A stretch of 64,000 bases of DNA from Pedobacter sp. Leaf170 (GTDB lineage: Bacteria > Bacteroidota > Bacteroidia > Sphingobacteriales > Sphingobacteriaceae): NCBI RefSeq assembly GCF_920984665.1, contig NZ_CAKLBP010000007.1:124001-188000 (forward strand), read 5' to 3'. A program made the position numbers and the translations under genes. Within the stretch, counting starts at the first letter, position 1. Each line of letters begins with the position of its first letter. Under the pieces are notes generated by a model. That model was not told the DNA's origin. It saw only the letters and a program-made list of their open reading frames with translations, and made no database searches. Positions 53,436 to 62,633 of the stretch are shown piece after piece.

Positions 53436-54272
53436 ATGAGATATTTAAGCTTAATTTTTCCGTTTTTAATTATAATCGGATTTATATTTTGGAAATATAA
53501 CAAGAAGGATGATAAAGCAAACCTAGTTAATAAGGAAGGAAAAATTATTAAATACGGCATACAATGGGAGGATAGTTTTCATGATCAAGTACCAATAAGT
53601 TTAGATACAACCATAATAATAGATGATTCCAACGGAAAGCCTTTAAGATTTCATCAATATATTAAGCCAATTTTTAATGGTGATGCAATGATATTTTTAG
53701 AAAAGGGGAAATGGAAATTGCAGCGTTTCACAAAATCTGCAATAGATTCTTTAATGAATGATGATTTTGCGATTGCCCGTGCAGATAGGTATCAGGCGTA
53801 TCGTAATCCGGATTCGTCAAATTCAGTGAAAGAAAAATTCGCAAACATAGCCCACAGATTAAATATGGCTGATAATATCCTGGTTATAAAACATCAGCGT
53901 AAAATGTATATACAGCGAAAGGGTAAAAATCTGTTACAATTTAACATCAATTTGGGCGGTAATCCGATAGGACATAAACAGTATGAAGGCGACAATAAGA
54001 CACCTGAAGGCATATACCATCTTGATACTAAATTTACCAGAACAGATAAGATTTACAAAAGCTTTATGATTTCTTATCCAAACAAAACTGATAGAGAAAA
54101 CGCGGTTAAGAAAGGATTAAAACCAGGTTCGAGCATCTTAATTCATGCAAGTACGGTGAAAAGAAAAAATGCCCGAGACTGGACAAACGGCTGTATTGCT
54201 TTAACTAATGCAGAAATGGATACACTTTTTAATCATGTGATTGAAGGAACCAGAATAGAAATCAAGAAATAG
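53436..54272 (+). CDS. L,D-transpeptidase (YkuD/YafK family)
   Basis: A 278-residue protein with an N-terminal hydrophobic anchor (about 5-20, FPFLIIIGFIFW) and a C-terminal YkuD domain (about 145-277). The motif is IHAST...RDWTNGCIALTN: catalytic Cys253 and His in LIHAS, with Asn before the Gly where many members have His. These enzymes form 3-3 peptidoglycan crosslinks or attach proteins to the wall. The variant resembles YafK/DpaA-type members. It is convergent with the ECF sigma factor; only four bases separate the two stops. Confidence 0.88.
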   Translation: MRYLSLIFPFLIIIGFIFWKYNKKDDKANLVNKEGKIIKYGIQWEDSFHDQVPISLDTTIIIDDSNGKPLRFHQYIKPIFNGDAMIFLEKGKWKLQRFTKSAIDSLMNDDFAIARADRYQAYRNPDSSNSVKEKFANIAHRLNMADNILVIKHQRKMYIQRKGKNLLQFNINLGGNPIGHKQYEGDNKTPEGIYHLDTKFTRTDKIYKSFMISYPNKTDRENAVKKGLKPGSSILIHASTVKRKNARDWTNGCIALTNAEMDTLFNHVIEGTRIEIKK

Positions 54273-54276
54273 CAGG

Positions 54277-54798
54277 TTATTCGCCTGCTGTTTCTTTTGC
54301 ATAAGTTTTAAGGTATTTTTTAAGCATATCTCTAGCTACAAATATTCTCGTTTTTACCGTTCCTAATGGTATCTGAAGCATATCTGCAATTTCATGGTAT
54401 TTATAACCTTCAAAATATTTAATAAATGGTGTATGGTAAGCTTCTGGTAATGAAGCTAATGCTTTATTAATATCACCAACAACAAATTTACCAACGGCGT
54501 CATTTTTTGTTGAGCTATGCATTAAACTTGATGAGGAAATTTCATCAGTTTGTGTAATTAAGGTTCGGGTTTTTGATATTCTTCTGTAATTATTTATAAA
54601 TGTATTACGCATAATTACGAAAAGCCAACCTTTAATATTTGTGCCTTCCTGAAAATTTTTATAAAACCTTATTGCTTTTAATAATGTTTCTTGAACTAAA
54701 TCATTAGCATCTTCAACATCGTTGGTAAATTTTAATGCATGTAGCCTTAAAGAAACTGCATGATCATTAATAACGTGGTTAAACTCAAGTGTGGTCAT
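54277..54798 (-). CDS. ECF-type RNA polymerase sigma factor
   Basis: A 173-residue sigma-70 family factor. Region 2 spans about residues 10-75 (VEDANDLVQETLLKAIRFY and GWLFVIMRNTFINNYRR, the core-binding and -10 recognition helices) and region 4 spans about 110-165 (YHEIADMLQIPLGTVKTRI, the helix-turn-helix for -35). The ATG at 54798 (MTTLEFNHV) is taken rather than a start 14 codons upstream, whose extension lies outside the sigma domain. No anti-sigma gene is adjacent, so its regulator is elsewhere or it is self-contained. Confidence 0.92.
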   Translation of the reverse strand: MTTLEFNHVINDHAVSLRLHALKFTNDVEDANDLVQETLLKAIRFYKNFQEGTNIKGWLFVIMRNTFINNYRRISKTRTLITQTDEISSSSLMHSSTKNDAVGKFVVGDINKALASLPEAYHTPFIKYFEGYKYHEIADMLQIPLGTVKTRIFVARDMLKKYLKTYAKETAGE

Positions 54799-55155
54799 AA
54801 TATTTAGTTTTAAGATGTACCCACCTTGTTTACAAAACATATACCACGTTACAAATTTCTAATTTGACCTAAAAATACAATTAGACCAAATAGACGGTTT
54901 CTTTGTTTTCAAGATAGTTTAAGAATTTAAGTATAAAACTTAAATGGTATTTATACGCAGTTAATTGGGTATTTATCAGAATAGCTAAAATTATTCCAAA
55001 GGGATAAAATGATTATTTATACGGTCAATTTGTAGAGGTTTTGGACATAATAAAGGTGGTTAAACCCACAATTCTACATTTAAAACATCTGTATGCCTCA
55101 AATTCTGCTTAGATAAATCGTTTTTTTAACCTTAAAAACCGAATCTGAAATAATT
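54799..55155. other. Gene-free spacer between ECF sigma and PAP2 genes
   Basis: About 357 AT-rich bases without an ORF of note, RNA gene or repeat. It should contain the promoter of the sigma factor gene and the end of the PAP2 transcript. I see no clear regulatory site. Confidence 0.5.
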
Positions 55156-55800
55156 TTAATTGGGCACTACGTTGTCAGGCTTTTTGAAATAGTAATAACA
55201 TAACGGGAACAGGCAGATTAAACCCAACAAAAAGCCTCCAACTGTATCAGTAAACCAATGTGCCCCGAGGTATATTCTCGAGGGGGCAATCATTACAACT
55301 AAAAATACAGAAACATACGTAATCGCGTTTCGAAGATTTTTTGGGATGGTTTTTAGCCTTTGCATTAAGATAATTAGAAAGCCAAAAAAAAGTACATAAG
55401 ATAAAACATGTCCGCTAGGGAAACTTTGAAAGCGATTTACCTCCACCAATCTTACATAAAAGCTTGTTGGCCTTGGTCGGTTGATAATGTTTTTTATACA
55501 AAGGATAATTAAGCCAGAGCATAATACCGAAGCAATAAAGTAGCTTTCGCGTTTATAATTTTTATAATAGAATATTGCTGCAATAACTAACACTGAAAGT
55601 AATGACCATGGCAATTCGCCAAAAAAACTTATTGCCAACATCAATTTGTCTAGCCATGCCGTCTGGTATTCCTGCACATCTAATGAAACATTAACATCGA
55701 AAGGGAGAACGGGATGTTTAGCTATATAAAAGCTGAGGATGATAAAACTGATAATTAGTAGAAAAAGAATTGTTAAAAGAAGGCTTTTGTTTTTAATCAT
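55156..55800 (-). CDS. PAP2 family phosphatase
   Basis: A 214-residue membrane protein with six hydrophobic segments. The phosphatase signature is complete: KNIINRPRP (K-x6-RP), PSGHVLSYV (PSGH) and SRIYLGAHWFTD (SRxxxxxHxxxD), placing the active site at the periplasmic face. It would remove phosphate from lipid phosphates such as undecaprenyl pyrophosphate or phosphatidic acid. Undecaprenyl pyrophosphate recycling is a good but unproven guess. It is flanked by gene-free spacers on both sides. Confidence 0.92.
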   Translation of the reverse strand: MIKNKSLLLTILFLLIISFIILSFYIAKHPVLPFDVNVSLDVQEYQTAWLDKLMLAISFFGELPWSLLSVLVIAAIFYYKNYKRESYFIASVLCSGLIILCIKNIINRPRPTSFYVRLVEVNRFQSFPSGHVLSYVLFFGFLIILMQRLKTIPKNLRNAITYVSVFLVVMIAPSRIYLGAHWFTDTVGGFLLGLICLFPLCYYYFKKPDNVVPN

Positions 55801-55994
55801 GGCAGATGTTATGGAAATCCAAAACTATAAAATTATTTTTAATGCCTTTAAACATATCTGAAATCTTATTTAAATATGAGTTTGTAATGCATATTATCCT
55901 TTCTATCAAGGATTTTAAATTGTTTGTATAAACTAATTTGTAATACCAATTAGTTTGGCAATCTTCGAGCAGATTATAGGAAATCTAAGCTTAA

Positions 55995-56026
55995 ACAGTC
56001 GGCACAGCTACCTCTCTGTCGACTGT
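55995..56026. repeat. Possible decayed dispersed repeat hairpin
   Basis: ACAGTCG and CGACTGT arms surround an 18-base loop, with GCAATCTAAA next to it on the right, whose reverse complement TTTAGATTGC is close to the repeat unit at 24202. The match is short. Confidence 0.3.
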
Positions 56027-56105
56027 AAAAGCAATCTAAATTAACGCTCTTTTAGTATACCCAAATACTACCTATAAAAAACCGCTCTTTATTACACGCT
56101 CAAAA

Positions 56106-56139
56106 AACAGATTAGATGAAATAACAAGTCTAATCTGTT
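56106..56139. terminator. Terminator after the OB-fold-like gene
   Basis: A perfect 11-base stem (56106-56116 with 56129-56139) and a 12-base loop, with T tracts on both strands. It lies 94 bases downstream of the minus-strand 116-residue gene. Confidence 0.75.
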
Positions 56140-56232
56140 GTGTTTTTTAATGATAGATTTTTTGAGGAGCGATACTTATTAAAAGCTAGCCGAAATAAAT
56201 TTTGCTTTAACGATTAAACTTTAATTCAAAAA

Positions 56233-56583
56233 TTATTTTACCACAATTTGCTTTGGTTCAGTTACTACAATTTGATATTTACCTTTAAATTCGCTCACAA
56301 TGCCAGTAATACAGATGTTGTTGCCTAAATACATCGTTGCCGGCTCTGATGAAAATTTTGAAATATCTGCTTTATTTATGGCAATGGTTAGCAGCTCTTT
56401 TGGATAAGCCCCGCCTAAATTTATTAAGCTAATCTTTTCTAAAGCCTTAGTACTATACACAGAATCGCAAATGGTTACGGTTTTACCTACGTATTGTGCA
56501 GCATCTTTAGTTAAAATTAATGTTTGACTTTTGCTTGCATAACTTAGCGAAGTTAAAAGCAATATTACAAATAGCTTTTTCAT
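56233..56583 (-). CDS. Small exported OB-fold-like protein
   Basis: A 116-residue protein with a signal peptide (about 1-19, ending SYASKSQ). The mature part has an OB-fold pattern: YVGKTVTICDSVYST, then LINLGGAYPKELLTIAI, then YLGNNICITGIVSEFKGKYQIVVTEPKQI, which is the strand order of tRNA_anti/BOF-like periplasmic domains. The function is unknown; such domains may bind small ligands or nucleic acid. It is divergent from the PQQ dehydrogenase gene across a 170-base spacer. Confidence 0.72.
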   Translation of the reverse strand: MKKLFVILLLTSLSYASKSQTLILTKDAAQYVGKTVTICDSVYSTKALEKISLINLGGAYPKELLTIAINKADISKFSSEPATMYLGNNICITGIVSEFKGKYQIVVTEPKQIVVK

Positions 56584-56753
56584 AAAATGATTTGAGGGAT
56601 AATTGTTGGTGTGTAGTGCAAATATACAACGCTAAGCTCATTTTTATACAGTATATTTTTTTCAACAACAATATTACCCGATAAACTAAATCATTTGCAT
56701 ACATTTTAAAACATTAATTTATATTTAACATATATAATTAACCAGCACCTTTA

Positions 56754-59462
56754 ATGAAAACTGTAACCTCCATTGCCATTACCGGTATTGCAATAACATT
56801 TCTTGCTCTACCATCCTTATTAACGAAAAATTCTTTCTCCATAAAAACAAGTGAAGATGGTTCGAAAAATAAATCAATATTAAGAATAGATACTCCAGAC
56901 CAAGACCGGTTTGTTAAAGTTAACCTTGTTCAGGGGCAATTTACGGAGCCTACTGAAATGGCTGTACTTCCAAACCTTGATATATTGGTGGCGCAAAGAC
57001 GAGGTGAGTTGATGCTGTATAAAAATCAAACTAAAAAACTGTCTCAAGCGGGCAAATTAGATGTCTATTTTAAAACCGGATTAGCTGATGTAAATGCAGA
57101 GGAAGGTTTATTGGGATTAACAATCGACCCAAAATATAGTATAAACAAACACGTGTATCTATTTTATAGCCCAATGGGAAGTTCGGTTAACCGTTTATCA
57201 AGATTCAAAATGGTAAACGATATGCTGAGTATGTCTTCAGAAAAGGTAATCCTTGAATTTTACTCTCAACGAGAAATTTGTTGTCACACTGGTGGCTCGC
57301 TCGCTTTCGGACCTGATGGTTTGTTATACATTTCTACAGGAGACAATTCAACGCCATTCGATGTTCCAAATCAAAAGTTTGTGAATAAAGGCTATGCGCC
57401 ATTAGATAACAGACCTGGCTTGCAACAATATGATGCAAGGCGTTCTGCAGGAAATACGAATGATTTACGTGGTAAAATTCTTCGAATAAAAGTGAATGAA
57501 AATGGCAGTTATAGTATTCCCGAAGGAAATTTATTTGCTAAAACGGATAAAGGACGACCAGAAATCTACGTAATGGGGAATAGAAATCCGTATAGAATAT
57601 CTGTTGATCAGAAAAATAGTTATTTATACTGGGGCGAGGTTGGGCCAGATGCTAGTAATGATGATGAGTTGAGAGGACCCAAAGGTTATGATGAGGTAAA
57701 CCAAGCCAGAAAAGCCGGTAATTTCGGTTGGCCGTTATTTATTGGAAACAACTATCCATATAAAGAATACGACTTTACAAATGGCTCCAATGGAGAAGCA
57801 TTTAATGCAGCAAAACCTGTAAATAATTCGCCAAATAATACAGGCTTAAATGATTTACCTCCAGCACAGGCAGCATTTATATGGTATCCTTACAGAGAAT
57901 CAAAAGAATTTCCGCAGGTTGGTTCTGGCGGGCGAACTGCAATGGCCGGTCCAGTACTTTATACTGATAATCGCTCTGCTTACCCTGCGTACTACAATGG
58001 TAAACTAATTATTTACGAATGGGTTAGAGGATGGGTAAAAGCGGTAACGATGGCCCCTAATGGCGATTATTTAAGCATGGAGCCAATAATGTCGAACTTA
58101 TCATTTGCAGCTCCAATTGATATGGAACTCGGGCCAGATGGAAAAATATATGTTTTGGAATATGGAAAAGGCTGGTTCTCAAAAAATCCTGATGCTGGAA
58201 TTGTTAGAGTAGATTTTCTTAAAGGCAACAGACCGCCAGTAGTTAATGCATTAGAAATTGAAAAACCAAGCGGTTTATTACCATACAAAATGATAGCAAA
58301 AGTTGATGCCCGTGATGCTGATGGCGGAAAATTAACTTATATATGGAGTTTTGGGAATGGCTTAAAGAAAACTACAACGATACCTCAAATAACGCATACT
58401 TTTACAAAAGCAGGCGAGTATCCGGTAAGCGTTTCTGTTGTTGATAATGCTAACGCGGCAACCAAAAGTAAAACAATTCAGGTATTTGCCGGTAATGAAC
58501 ATCCAAAAGTTGATATTAAAATAGCAGGCAATAAGTCTTTTTATTTTCCGGATAAAGCCGTTAACTATGAAGTATTGGTGTCGGATAGAGGTACAACTGT
58601 AAGTAAGGATAGAATCTTTATCTCAAGCAACTATACCGAAGGCACTGATATGGCTGGTGCTCAATTAGGTCATCAACAGGTGGCGCAAACTATGATTGGA
58701 AAATCATTAATGATGAAATCTGATTGCAGCACTTGTCATAAAGTTTCAGAAACATCCATCGGGCCTGCATTCAGTAAAATTTCTCTTAAATATCAAAAAG
58801 ACCCAAAAGCTGTTGATTATTTAGCCTCGAAAGTGATAAAGGGAAGCACGGGTGTTTGGGGAGAAGTTCCTATGCCAGCACATCCATCAATGAAAGAAAG
58901 CGAAGTTAAACAGATTGTGGAATGGGTGATGAGCTTATCTGCAAAAGAGAATAAAGTAGCATCGCTGCCAACAAAAGGTTCTGTTACACCACCAAAAACA
59001 ATTAATAAAAATAAATCTGTTTTAACTTTTAAAGCAAGTTATGCAGACCTTGGCGCTAATGGATTAAAGCCTTTAATTGCGCTAACAACTTTAAATTTAA
59101 GAAGCAATAGCATTAGTAGCAATGATATTATCGGTAAAAATTTATCGGGTTTTAATCGTAATGATGATGGGAGTTTAACGTTAACCAAAAAAGAAGGATG
59201 GATAAAACTTCAAAATATTGATTTAACAGATATAAAATCAATCCTACTTTCGCCTGAAATGAGTTCTGATGAATACGAAGTGGACATTAGATTAGATAAC
59301 GAAGCCGGTAAAATTCTTAAAAAATCTACATTTAACAATGGATTATTCCCAATAATGGAAGTAACTGATGGAAACTTCCACAACGTCATTATATCCTTTA
59401 GGCAAATAAAGGATACGAATAATAAACTCTATATAAAAGAAATAATCTTTAATGCTAAATAA
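56754..59462 (+). CDS. PQQ-dependent sugar dehydrogenase fused to PKD and cytochrome c
   Basis: A 902-residue exported multidomain protein. After a signal peptide (about 1-20) the first 480 residues form a six-bladed soluble glucose/sorbosone dehydrogenase propeller (GGSLAFGPDGLLYISTGDN, GNRNPYRISVD and YDEVNQARKAGNFGWP), which oxidises aldoses with PQQ as cofactor. A PKD domain (about 497-580) follows. A class I cytochrome c domain has the haem motif Cys658-x-x-Cys661-His662 with a probable Met ligand in VPMPAHPSM. The C-terminal part (about 765-902) is a beta-sandwich, possibly sugar-binding. Electrons could pass from PQQ to haem c within the same chain. Sugar specificity is unknown. Confidence 0.92.
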   Translation: MKTVTSIAITGIAITFLALPSLLTKNSFSIKTSEDGSKNKSILRIDTPDQDRFVKVNLVQGQFTEPTEMAVLPNLDILVAQRRGELMLYKNQTKKLSQAGKLDVYFKTGLADVNAEEGLLGLTIDPKYSINKHVYLFYSPMGSSVNRLSRFKMVNDMLSMSSEKVILEFYSQREICCHTGGSLAFGPDGLLYISTGDNSTPFDVPNQKFVNKGYAPLDNRPGLQQYDARRSAGNTNDLRGKILRIKVNENGSYSIPEGNLFAKTDKGRPEIYVMGNRNPYRISVDQKNSYLYWGEVGPDASNDDELRGPKGYDEVNQARKAGNFGWPLFIGNNYPYKEYDFTNGSNGEAFNAAKPVNNSPNNTGLNDLPPAQAAFIWYPYRESKEFPQVGSGGRTAMAGPVLYTDNRSAYPAYYNGKLIIYEWVRGWVKAVTMAPNGDYLSMEPIMSNLSFAAPIDMELGPDGKIYVLEYGKGWFSKNPDAGIVRVDFLKGNRPPVVNALEIEKPSGLLPYKMIAKVDARDADGGKLTYIWSFGNGLKKTTTIPQITHTFTKAGEYPVSVSVVDNANAATKSKTIQVFAGNEHPKVDIKIAGNKSFYFPDKAVNYEVLVSDRGTTVSKDRIFISSNYTEGTDMAGAQLGHQQVAQTMIGKSLMMKSDCSTCHKVSETSIGPAFSKISLKYQKDPKAVDYLASKVIKGSTGVWGEVPMPAHPSMKESEVKQIVEWVMSLSAKENKVASLPTKGSVTPPKTINKNKSVLTFKASYADLGANGLKPLIALTTLNLRSNSISSNDIIGKNLSGFNRNDDGSLTLTKKEGWIKLQNIDLTDIKSILLSPEMSSDEYEVDIRLDNEAGKILKKSTFNNGLFPIMEVTDGNFHNVIISFRQIKDTNNKLYIKEIIFNAK

Positions 59463-59466
59463 AAGA

Positions 59467-59500
59467 AAGGGCTTTGAAAATTCATCAAAGCCCTTATTTG
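59467..59500. terminator. Bidirectional terminator
   Basis: A perfect 11-base inverted repeat (59467-59477 with 59485-59495) and seven-base loop, with A and T tracts. It lies between the PQQ enzyme gene and the convergent LytTR regulator gene. Confidence 0.8.
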
Positions 59501-59515
59501 TTTAATATTAAAAAA

Positions 59516-60244
59516 TTAGTTTTGTTGCATCAGGTTTTGCTTAACAAAAAGAACAAAAGAATCTTTGTATTTATTCGCTAAGGAAGTTGCTAACCCACCG
59601 GTTAGGACAATCTGATCGCCCAAAAAACTTTTTATATGTTGCTTTGATATAATAGTTGAAGTATTAATCTGTATAAATGCCGGATGCTTGCGAAGCATTT
59701 CTGCAATTTTATTAAAGCTTAAGCTAAAGCTCATATAATTATCGTTAATGGTTTTAAAATAAACCATATCGTTAATTTGTTCAAAAATAACTAAGTCGTT
59801 AAAAGCAATTTCAACTGTATCAAGGCTATTTTCTCTGAGCTGAACAAAAAAAGAATCTCCCAAAATTTCATCACTTAATGGATTTTCGTTTGGATAGAGG
59901 TTATTAATCGCTTCAGAAAAATGAATGCAAGAATATGGTTTTAATAAGTATCCATCGGCAGCAACATTAAAGGCATCCAAAGCATATTTAGAATGTGCCG
60001 TTGTAAAAATAAGGTGTTTGGTTTTTTTTCTGATTAAAGAAGCCAGTTCAATGCCGGATAATACTGGCATTTCAATATCCATAAAAATAATATCAACCGT
60101 TTCGGCTGATGAAATATCTGTTAAAGCCTGTAAAGGGTCGGTAAAGCTTTTTATAAGCTGTAAATCAGGAATTTTAATCAAACAGGAATTTAAGTTCTCT
60201 AAAGAACTTGGGTCATCATCTATCGCAATACAGTTAATCGGCAT
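59516..60244 (-). CDS. LytTR family response regulator (copy 2)
   Basis: A 242-residue regulator with a receiver domain (about 1-115; acidic pocket IDDD, phospho-acceptor Asp in IIFMDIEMP, and the Lys in LKPYS) and a C-terminal LytTR DNA-binding domain (about 140-240, with YMSFSLSFNKIAEMLRKHPAFIQIN and ISKQHIKSF). It lies 125 bases downstream of the LytS-type kinase and is paralogous to the regulator at 61479. The two regulators flanking one kinase suggest branched signalling. The target is unknown. Confidence 0.92.
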   Translation of the reverse strand: MPINCIAIDDDPSSLENLNSCLIKIPDLQLIKSFTDPLQALTDISSAETVDIIFMDIEMPVLSGIELASLIRKKTKHLIFTTAHSKYALDAFNVAADGYLLKPYSCIHFSEAINNLYPNENPLSDEILGDSFFVQLRENSLDTVEIAFNDLVIFEQINDMVYFKTINDNYMSFSLSFNKIAEMLRKHPAFIQINTSTIISKQHIKSFLGDQIVLTGGLATSLANKYKDSFVLFVKQNLMQQN

Positions 60245-60369
60245 GTAAAAGAGGTTTTGAGATTTTAATTTAAATTAAATTTTGCTTTAGATTATTAATC
60301 TAAGTAAAAAATAAGATTGTACAAAATTTACTGCCTTGCTTCATCAAAAACAATTACAGTTCGGCTAAT

Positions 60370-61473
60370 TTATGAATTATCTTTGTTAATTTCCTGCTTT
60401 TTTATTGTCATATCTACATTAAAGTGTTCATTATCATCTATGTAACTATTAATGTTAGCCTGTAAACCATAACTATAATTCAATCTTTTTCTGATGTTAT
60501 CCATTCCAATACCAGACCGATTGAGCTCTTTTGGCTTCTGTTTTATTAAATTTTTGGTTTTGATACTTAACACATCTCCGTTCTTATTAATAGATATTTC
60601 TGCGGGCTGCTCCAATCTAAATAAATCGCCATGCTTAAAAATATTTTCAACCAGCGTTAATAATACCATCGATATAATTTTTTCAGATTTTACTTCATCA
60701 TCATACCAAAACCTAATTTGTAAATTATGACCATTTCTTAACTGATGCAAGTTTATCAAAGTCTCGGCTTGTTCTATTTCATCTCCAAGTAGCACAAATT
60801 CATCTCTGTGGGTGCTATCAGCAGCATATCTCATAATATCAGATAAGGCTACAATTGTTTCTGCAGCAACTGGCGAGCTATCTTTAGTATTTAAATAGAT
60901 AAAATCTAATGTGTTAAATAATAAATGAGGCTGTATTTGTGCTCTTAAAAAAGCATTTTCTGATTTTGATAACTGAATAATGTTATGAAGTTTTTGTTGC
61001 TCGAGGTTTTCGGTCTTTTTTCTTTCTTTTATATAGGTTGCCAGAAAATAATATGCAGTACCAAAAACAACAAAATATAATGCCCTGATAAAACCGCCTA
61101 AGAAAAAATTTCTGTTTATTTCAATATTGTTTACTGTTATAATATGTGTATATCTATTTATGAAATGATATGCACAATACATAATTAACAGAAATAGTGC
61201 AATTTCTAAGACTAAGTAAAGTGGTAACTTCCATATCGCAGATTTTGGGTTTTCTAAGCCCAATTTTAGCACAAGTAATGCGTGGCTGTAAAATATACCA
61301 ATGTTTATCAGGTAATGAAAAATATACCGGCCAGGCTCACTAAACTGGCCTGAATACAAACCAACAGCAACAATCTCGTAAAATAAAAATACGGCCCAGA
61401 AAATAAAATGGTATTTATTTGAAACGAACCAGTTCCATAAAAATAAATTTTTGGCGTTAGAATTTTGAGGCAT
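60370..61473 (-). CDS. LytS-type sensor histidine kinase
   Basis: A 367-residue kinase with four hydrophobic segments in about 15-155, a coiled-coil (about 160-185), then a His_kinase domain in which the phospho-acceptor motif is QIQPHLLFNTLDFIYL, and a degenerate HATPase (VLLTLVENIFKHGD, SGIGMDNIRKRLNY). The motif QIQPHLLFNTL is near the usual QINPHFLFNTL. It begins five bases after the upstream LytTR regulator and is co-transcribed with it. The sensed signal is unknown; the protein lacks an extracellular domain, so a membrane or small-molecule cue is likely. Confidence 0.93.
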   Translation of the reverse strand: MPQNSNAKNLFLWNWFVSNKYHFIFWAVFLFYEIVAVGLYSGQFSEPGRYIFHYLINIGIFYSHALLVLKLGLENPKSAIWKLPLYLVLEIALFLLIMYCAYHFINRYTHIITVNNIEINRNFFLGGFIRALYFVVFGTAYYFLATYIKERKKTENLEQQKLHNIIQLSKSENAFLRAQIQPHLLFNTLDFIYLNTKDSSPVAAETIVALSDIMRYAADSTHRDEFVLLGDEIEQAETLINLHQLRNGHNLQIRFWYDDEVKSEKIISMVLLTLVENIFKHGDLFRLEQPAEISINKNGDVLSIKTKNLIKQKPKELNRSGIGMDNIRKRLNYSYGLQANINSYIDDNEHFNVDMTIKKQEINKDNS

Positions 61474-61478
61474 TAATA

Positions 61479-62231
61479 TTATGATCTACCGGTTTTAATT
61501 GTCTTTTCTTTAATGTATGCTAATATTTCATCGCGATAATTGTTGCCGATATTTACTTGCAGGTTATTAGTCATTTTTAAAGTATAACCTTCTAGCTTTT
61601 CGATGTGATTTCTGGAAATTATAAATGACCGATGTGCTTGTAGAAAATTTGCTCGCTCCTTTAAAATTAATTTAATTTCAGATAAACCGATGTAAGCTAC
61701 AATATTCTCATCTTGCGTATATATGCGAACATAATTTTGCAAACTTTCTACGGCAACGATATCATTATATTTAACTTTTATCAAGTTATTATTGTCATTC
61801 TTGTTCCTAATAAAAAAATAATCTTCTTCGGTTTGAGAAGAAAGAATATTAGTTGTTACAGGACTTGAAGGATATAATCGGTTAATGGTTTCGGCAAAGC
61901 GAGCAAAGGTATAGGGCTTTAACAAATAAGCACTTGCTAAAATCTCAAATGCTTCGTAGGCATATTTACTATGAGATGTGGTAAAAATAAGTTTGTCAGC
62001 TTTGTGGCGAATAGATTTCGATAGTTCTATCCCCGATATCAACGGCATGTCTACATCCATAAAAATTATATCAACATGCGGACCGGCAACGATTTCGTTG
62101 AGCGCTTTTAACGGATCTGAATAAACTTCTACCAATTGAAGGTTGGCTAGTGATTTAATGTATGTTTTGATTCCCTCAACAGCGTGAGCATCATCTTCAA
62201 CAACAATACATTTTAATTTTATATTTGGCAT
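61479..62231 (-). CDS. LytTR family response regulator (copy 1)
   Basis: A 250-residue regulator with a receiver domain (about 5-120; VVEDD, the Asp in IIFMDVDMP and LLKPY) and a LytTR domain (about 150-248, IVAVESLQNYVRIYT and FLQAHRSFIISRNHIEKL). The ATG at 62231 fits the start MPNIKLK of its paralogue (MPINCI); a nearby ATG at 62237 is also usable, while a longer frame begins at a TTG at 62249. Its stop is five bases before the kinase start. It heads the module and is divergent from crtB across 400 bases. Confidence 0.92.
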   Translation of the reverse strand: MPNIKLKCIVVEDDAHAVEGIKTYIKSLANLQLVEVYSDPLKALNEIVAGPHVDIIFMDVDMPLISGIELSKSIRHKADKLIFTTSHSKYAYEAFEILASAYLLKPYTFARFAETINRLYPSSPVTTNILSSQTEEDYFFIRNKNDNNNLIKVKYNDIVAVESLQNYVRIYTQDENIVAYIGLSEIKLILKERANFLQAHRSFIISRNHIEKLEGYTLKMTNNLQVNIGNNYRDEILAYIKEKTIKTGRS

Positions 62232-62633
62232 CGGCATAAACAGCTGCAAATTAGCTTATCCTAAATTAAAAATAAAAAATAATCTATTCGTATCGTAATT
62301 ATATCTATCAGTAAAGGATGGAGTTCTATTCGTGTAGCAATCTATCATTACCATGCTTTAAAAACGAGTATGATTTTTGTGCAATTTTTTGATAAAAGTC
62401 AAATTCGCACGACAGTTTACATAACTTTATGTAAATAAATTACAGGCTTTGCCTCATAAGTAAAACCGGTTGGATAGCTTTTGTATTATTTATGCCTATA
62501 GTTTAAAATTTGGCAACTAAAATTGAAATAAAGTGATAATTTTATCGGAGAATTGATTTAAAGGGTTTTTGTGCACATTAACAACAATTTTTAAATTGAA
62601 TTTAAGGCTAACACATAAAAAATTCTCCCTAAA
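62232..62633. other. Gene-free spacer between LytTR and crtB genes
   Basis: About 400 AT-rich bases without an ORF. It should contain the divergent promoters of the LytTR module and of crtB. A promoter-like pair is at 62480-62512. Confidence 0.5.
62480..62512 (+). promoter_or_regulatory. Candidate Bacteroidota promoter of crtB
   Basis: TTTG (62480-62483) and TAAAATTTG (62504-62512) are 20 bases apart; the second has one extra base relative to TAnnTTTG. It would start transcription about 115 bases before crtB. Confidence 0.3.

Larger units (their letters stand above)
55801..56232. other. Gene-free 432-base spacer with two palindromes
   Basis: No ORF is convincing. It contains a seven-base inverted repeat at 55995-56001 and 56020-56026 flanked by an AGATTGCTT-like unit, and a strong terminator at 56106-56139. 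The first resembles a decayed copy of the dispersed repeat seen at 14.8 and 24.2 kb. Confidence 0.5.
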
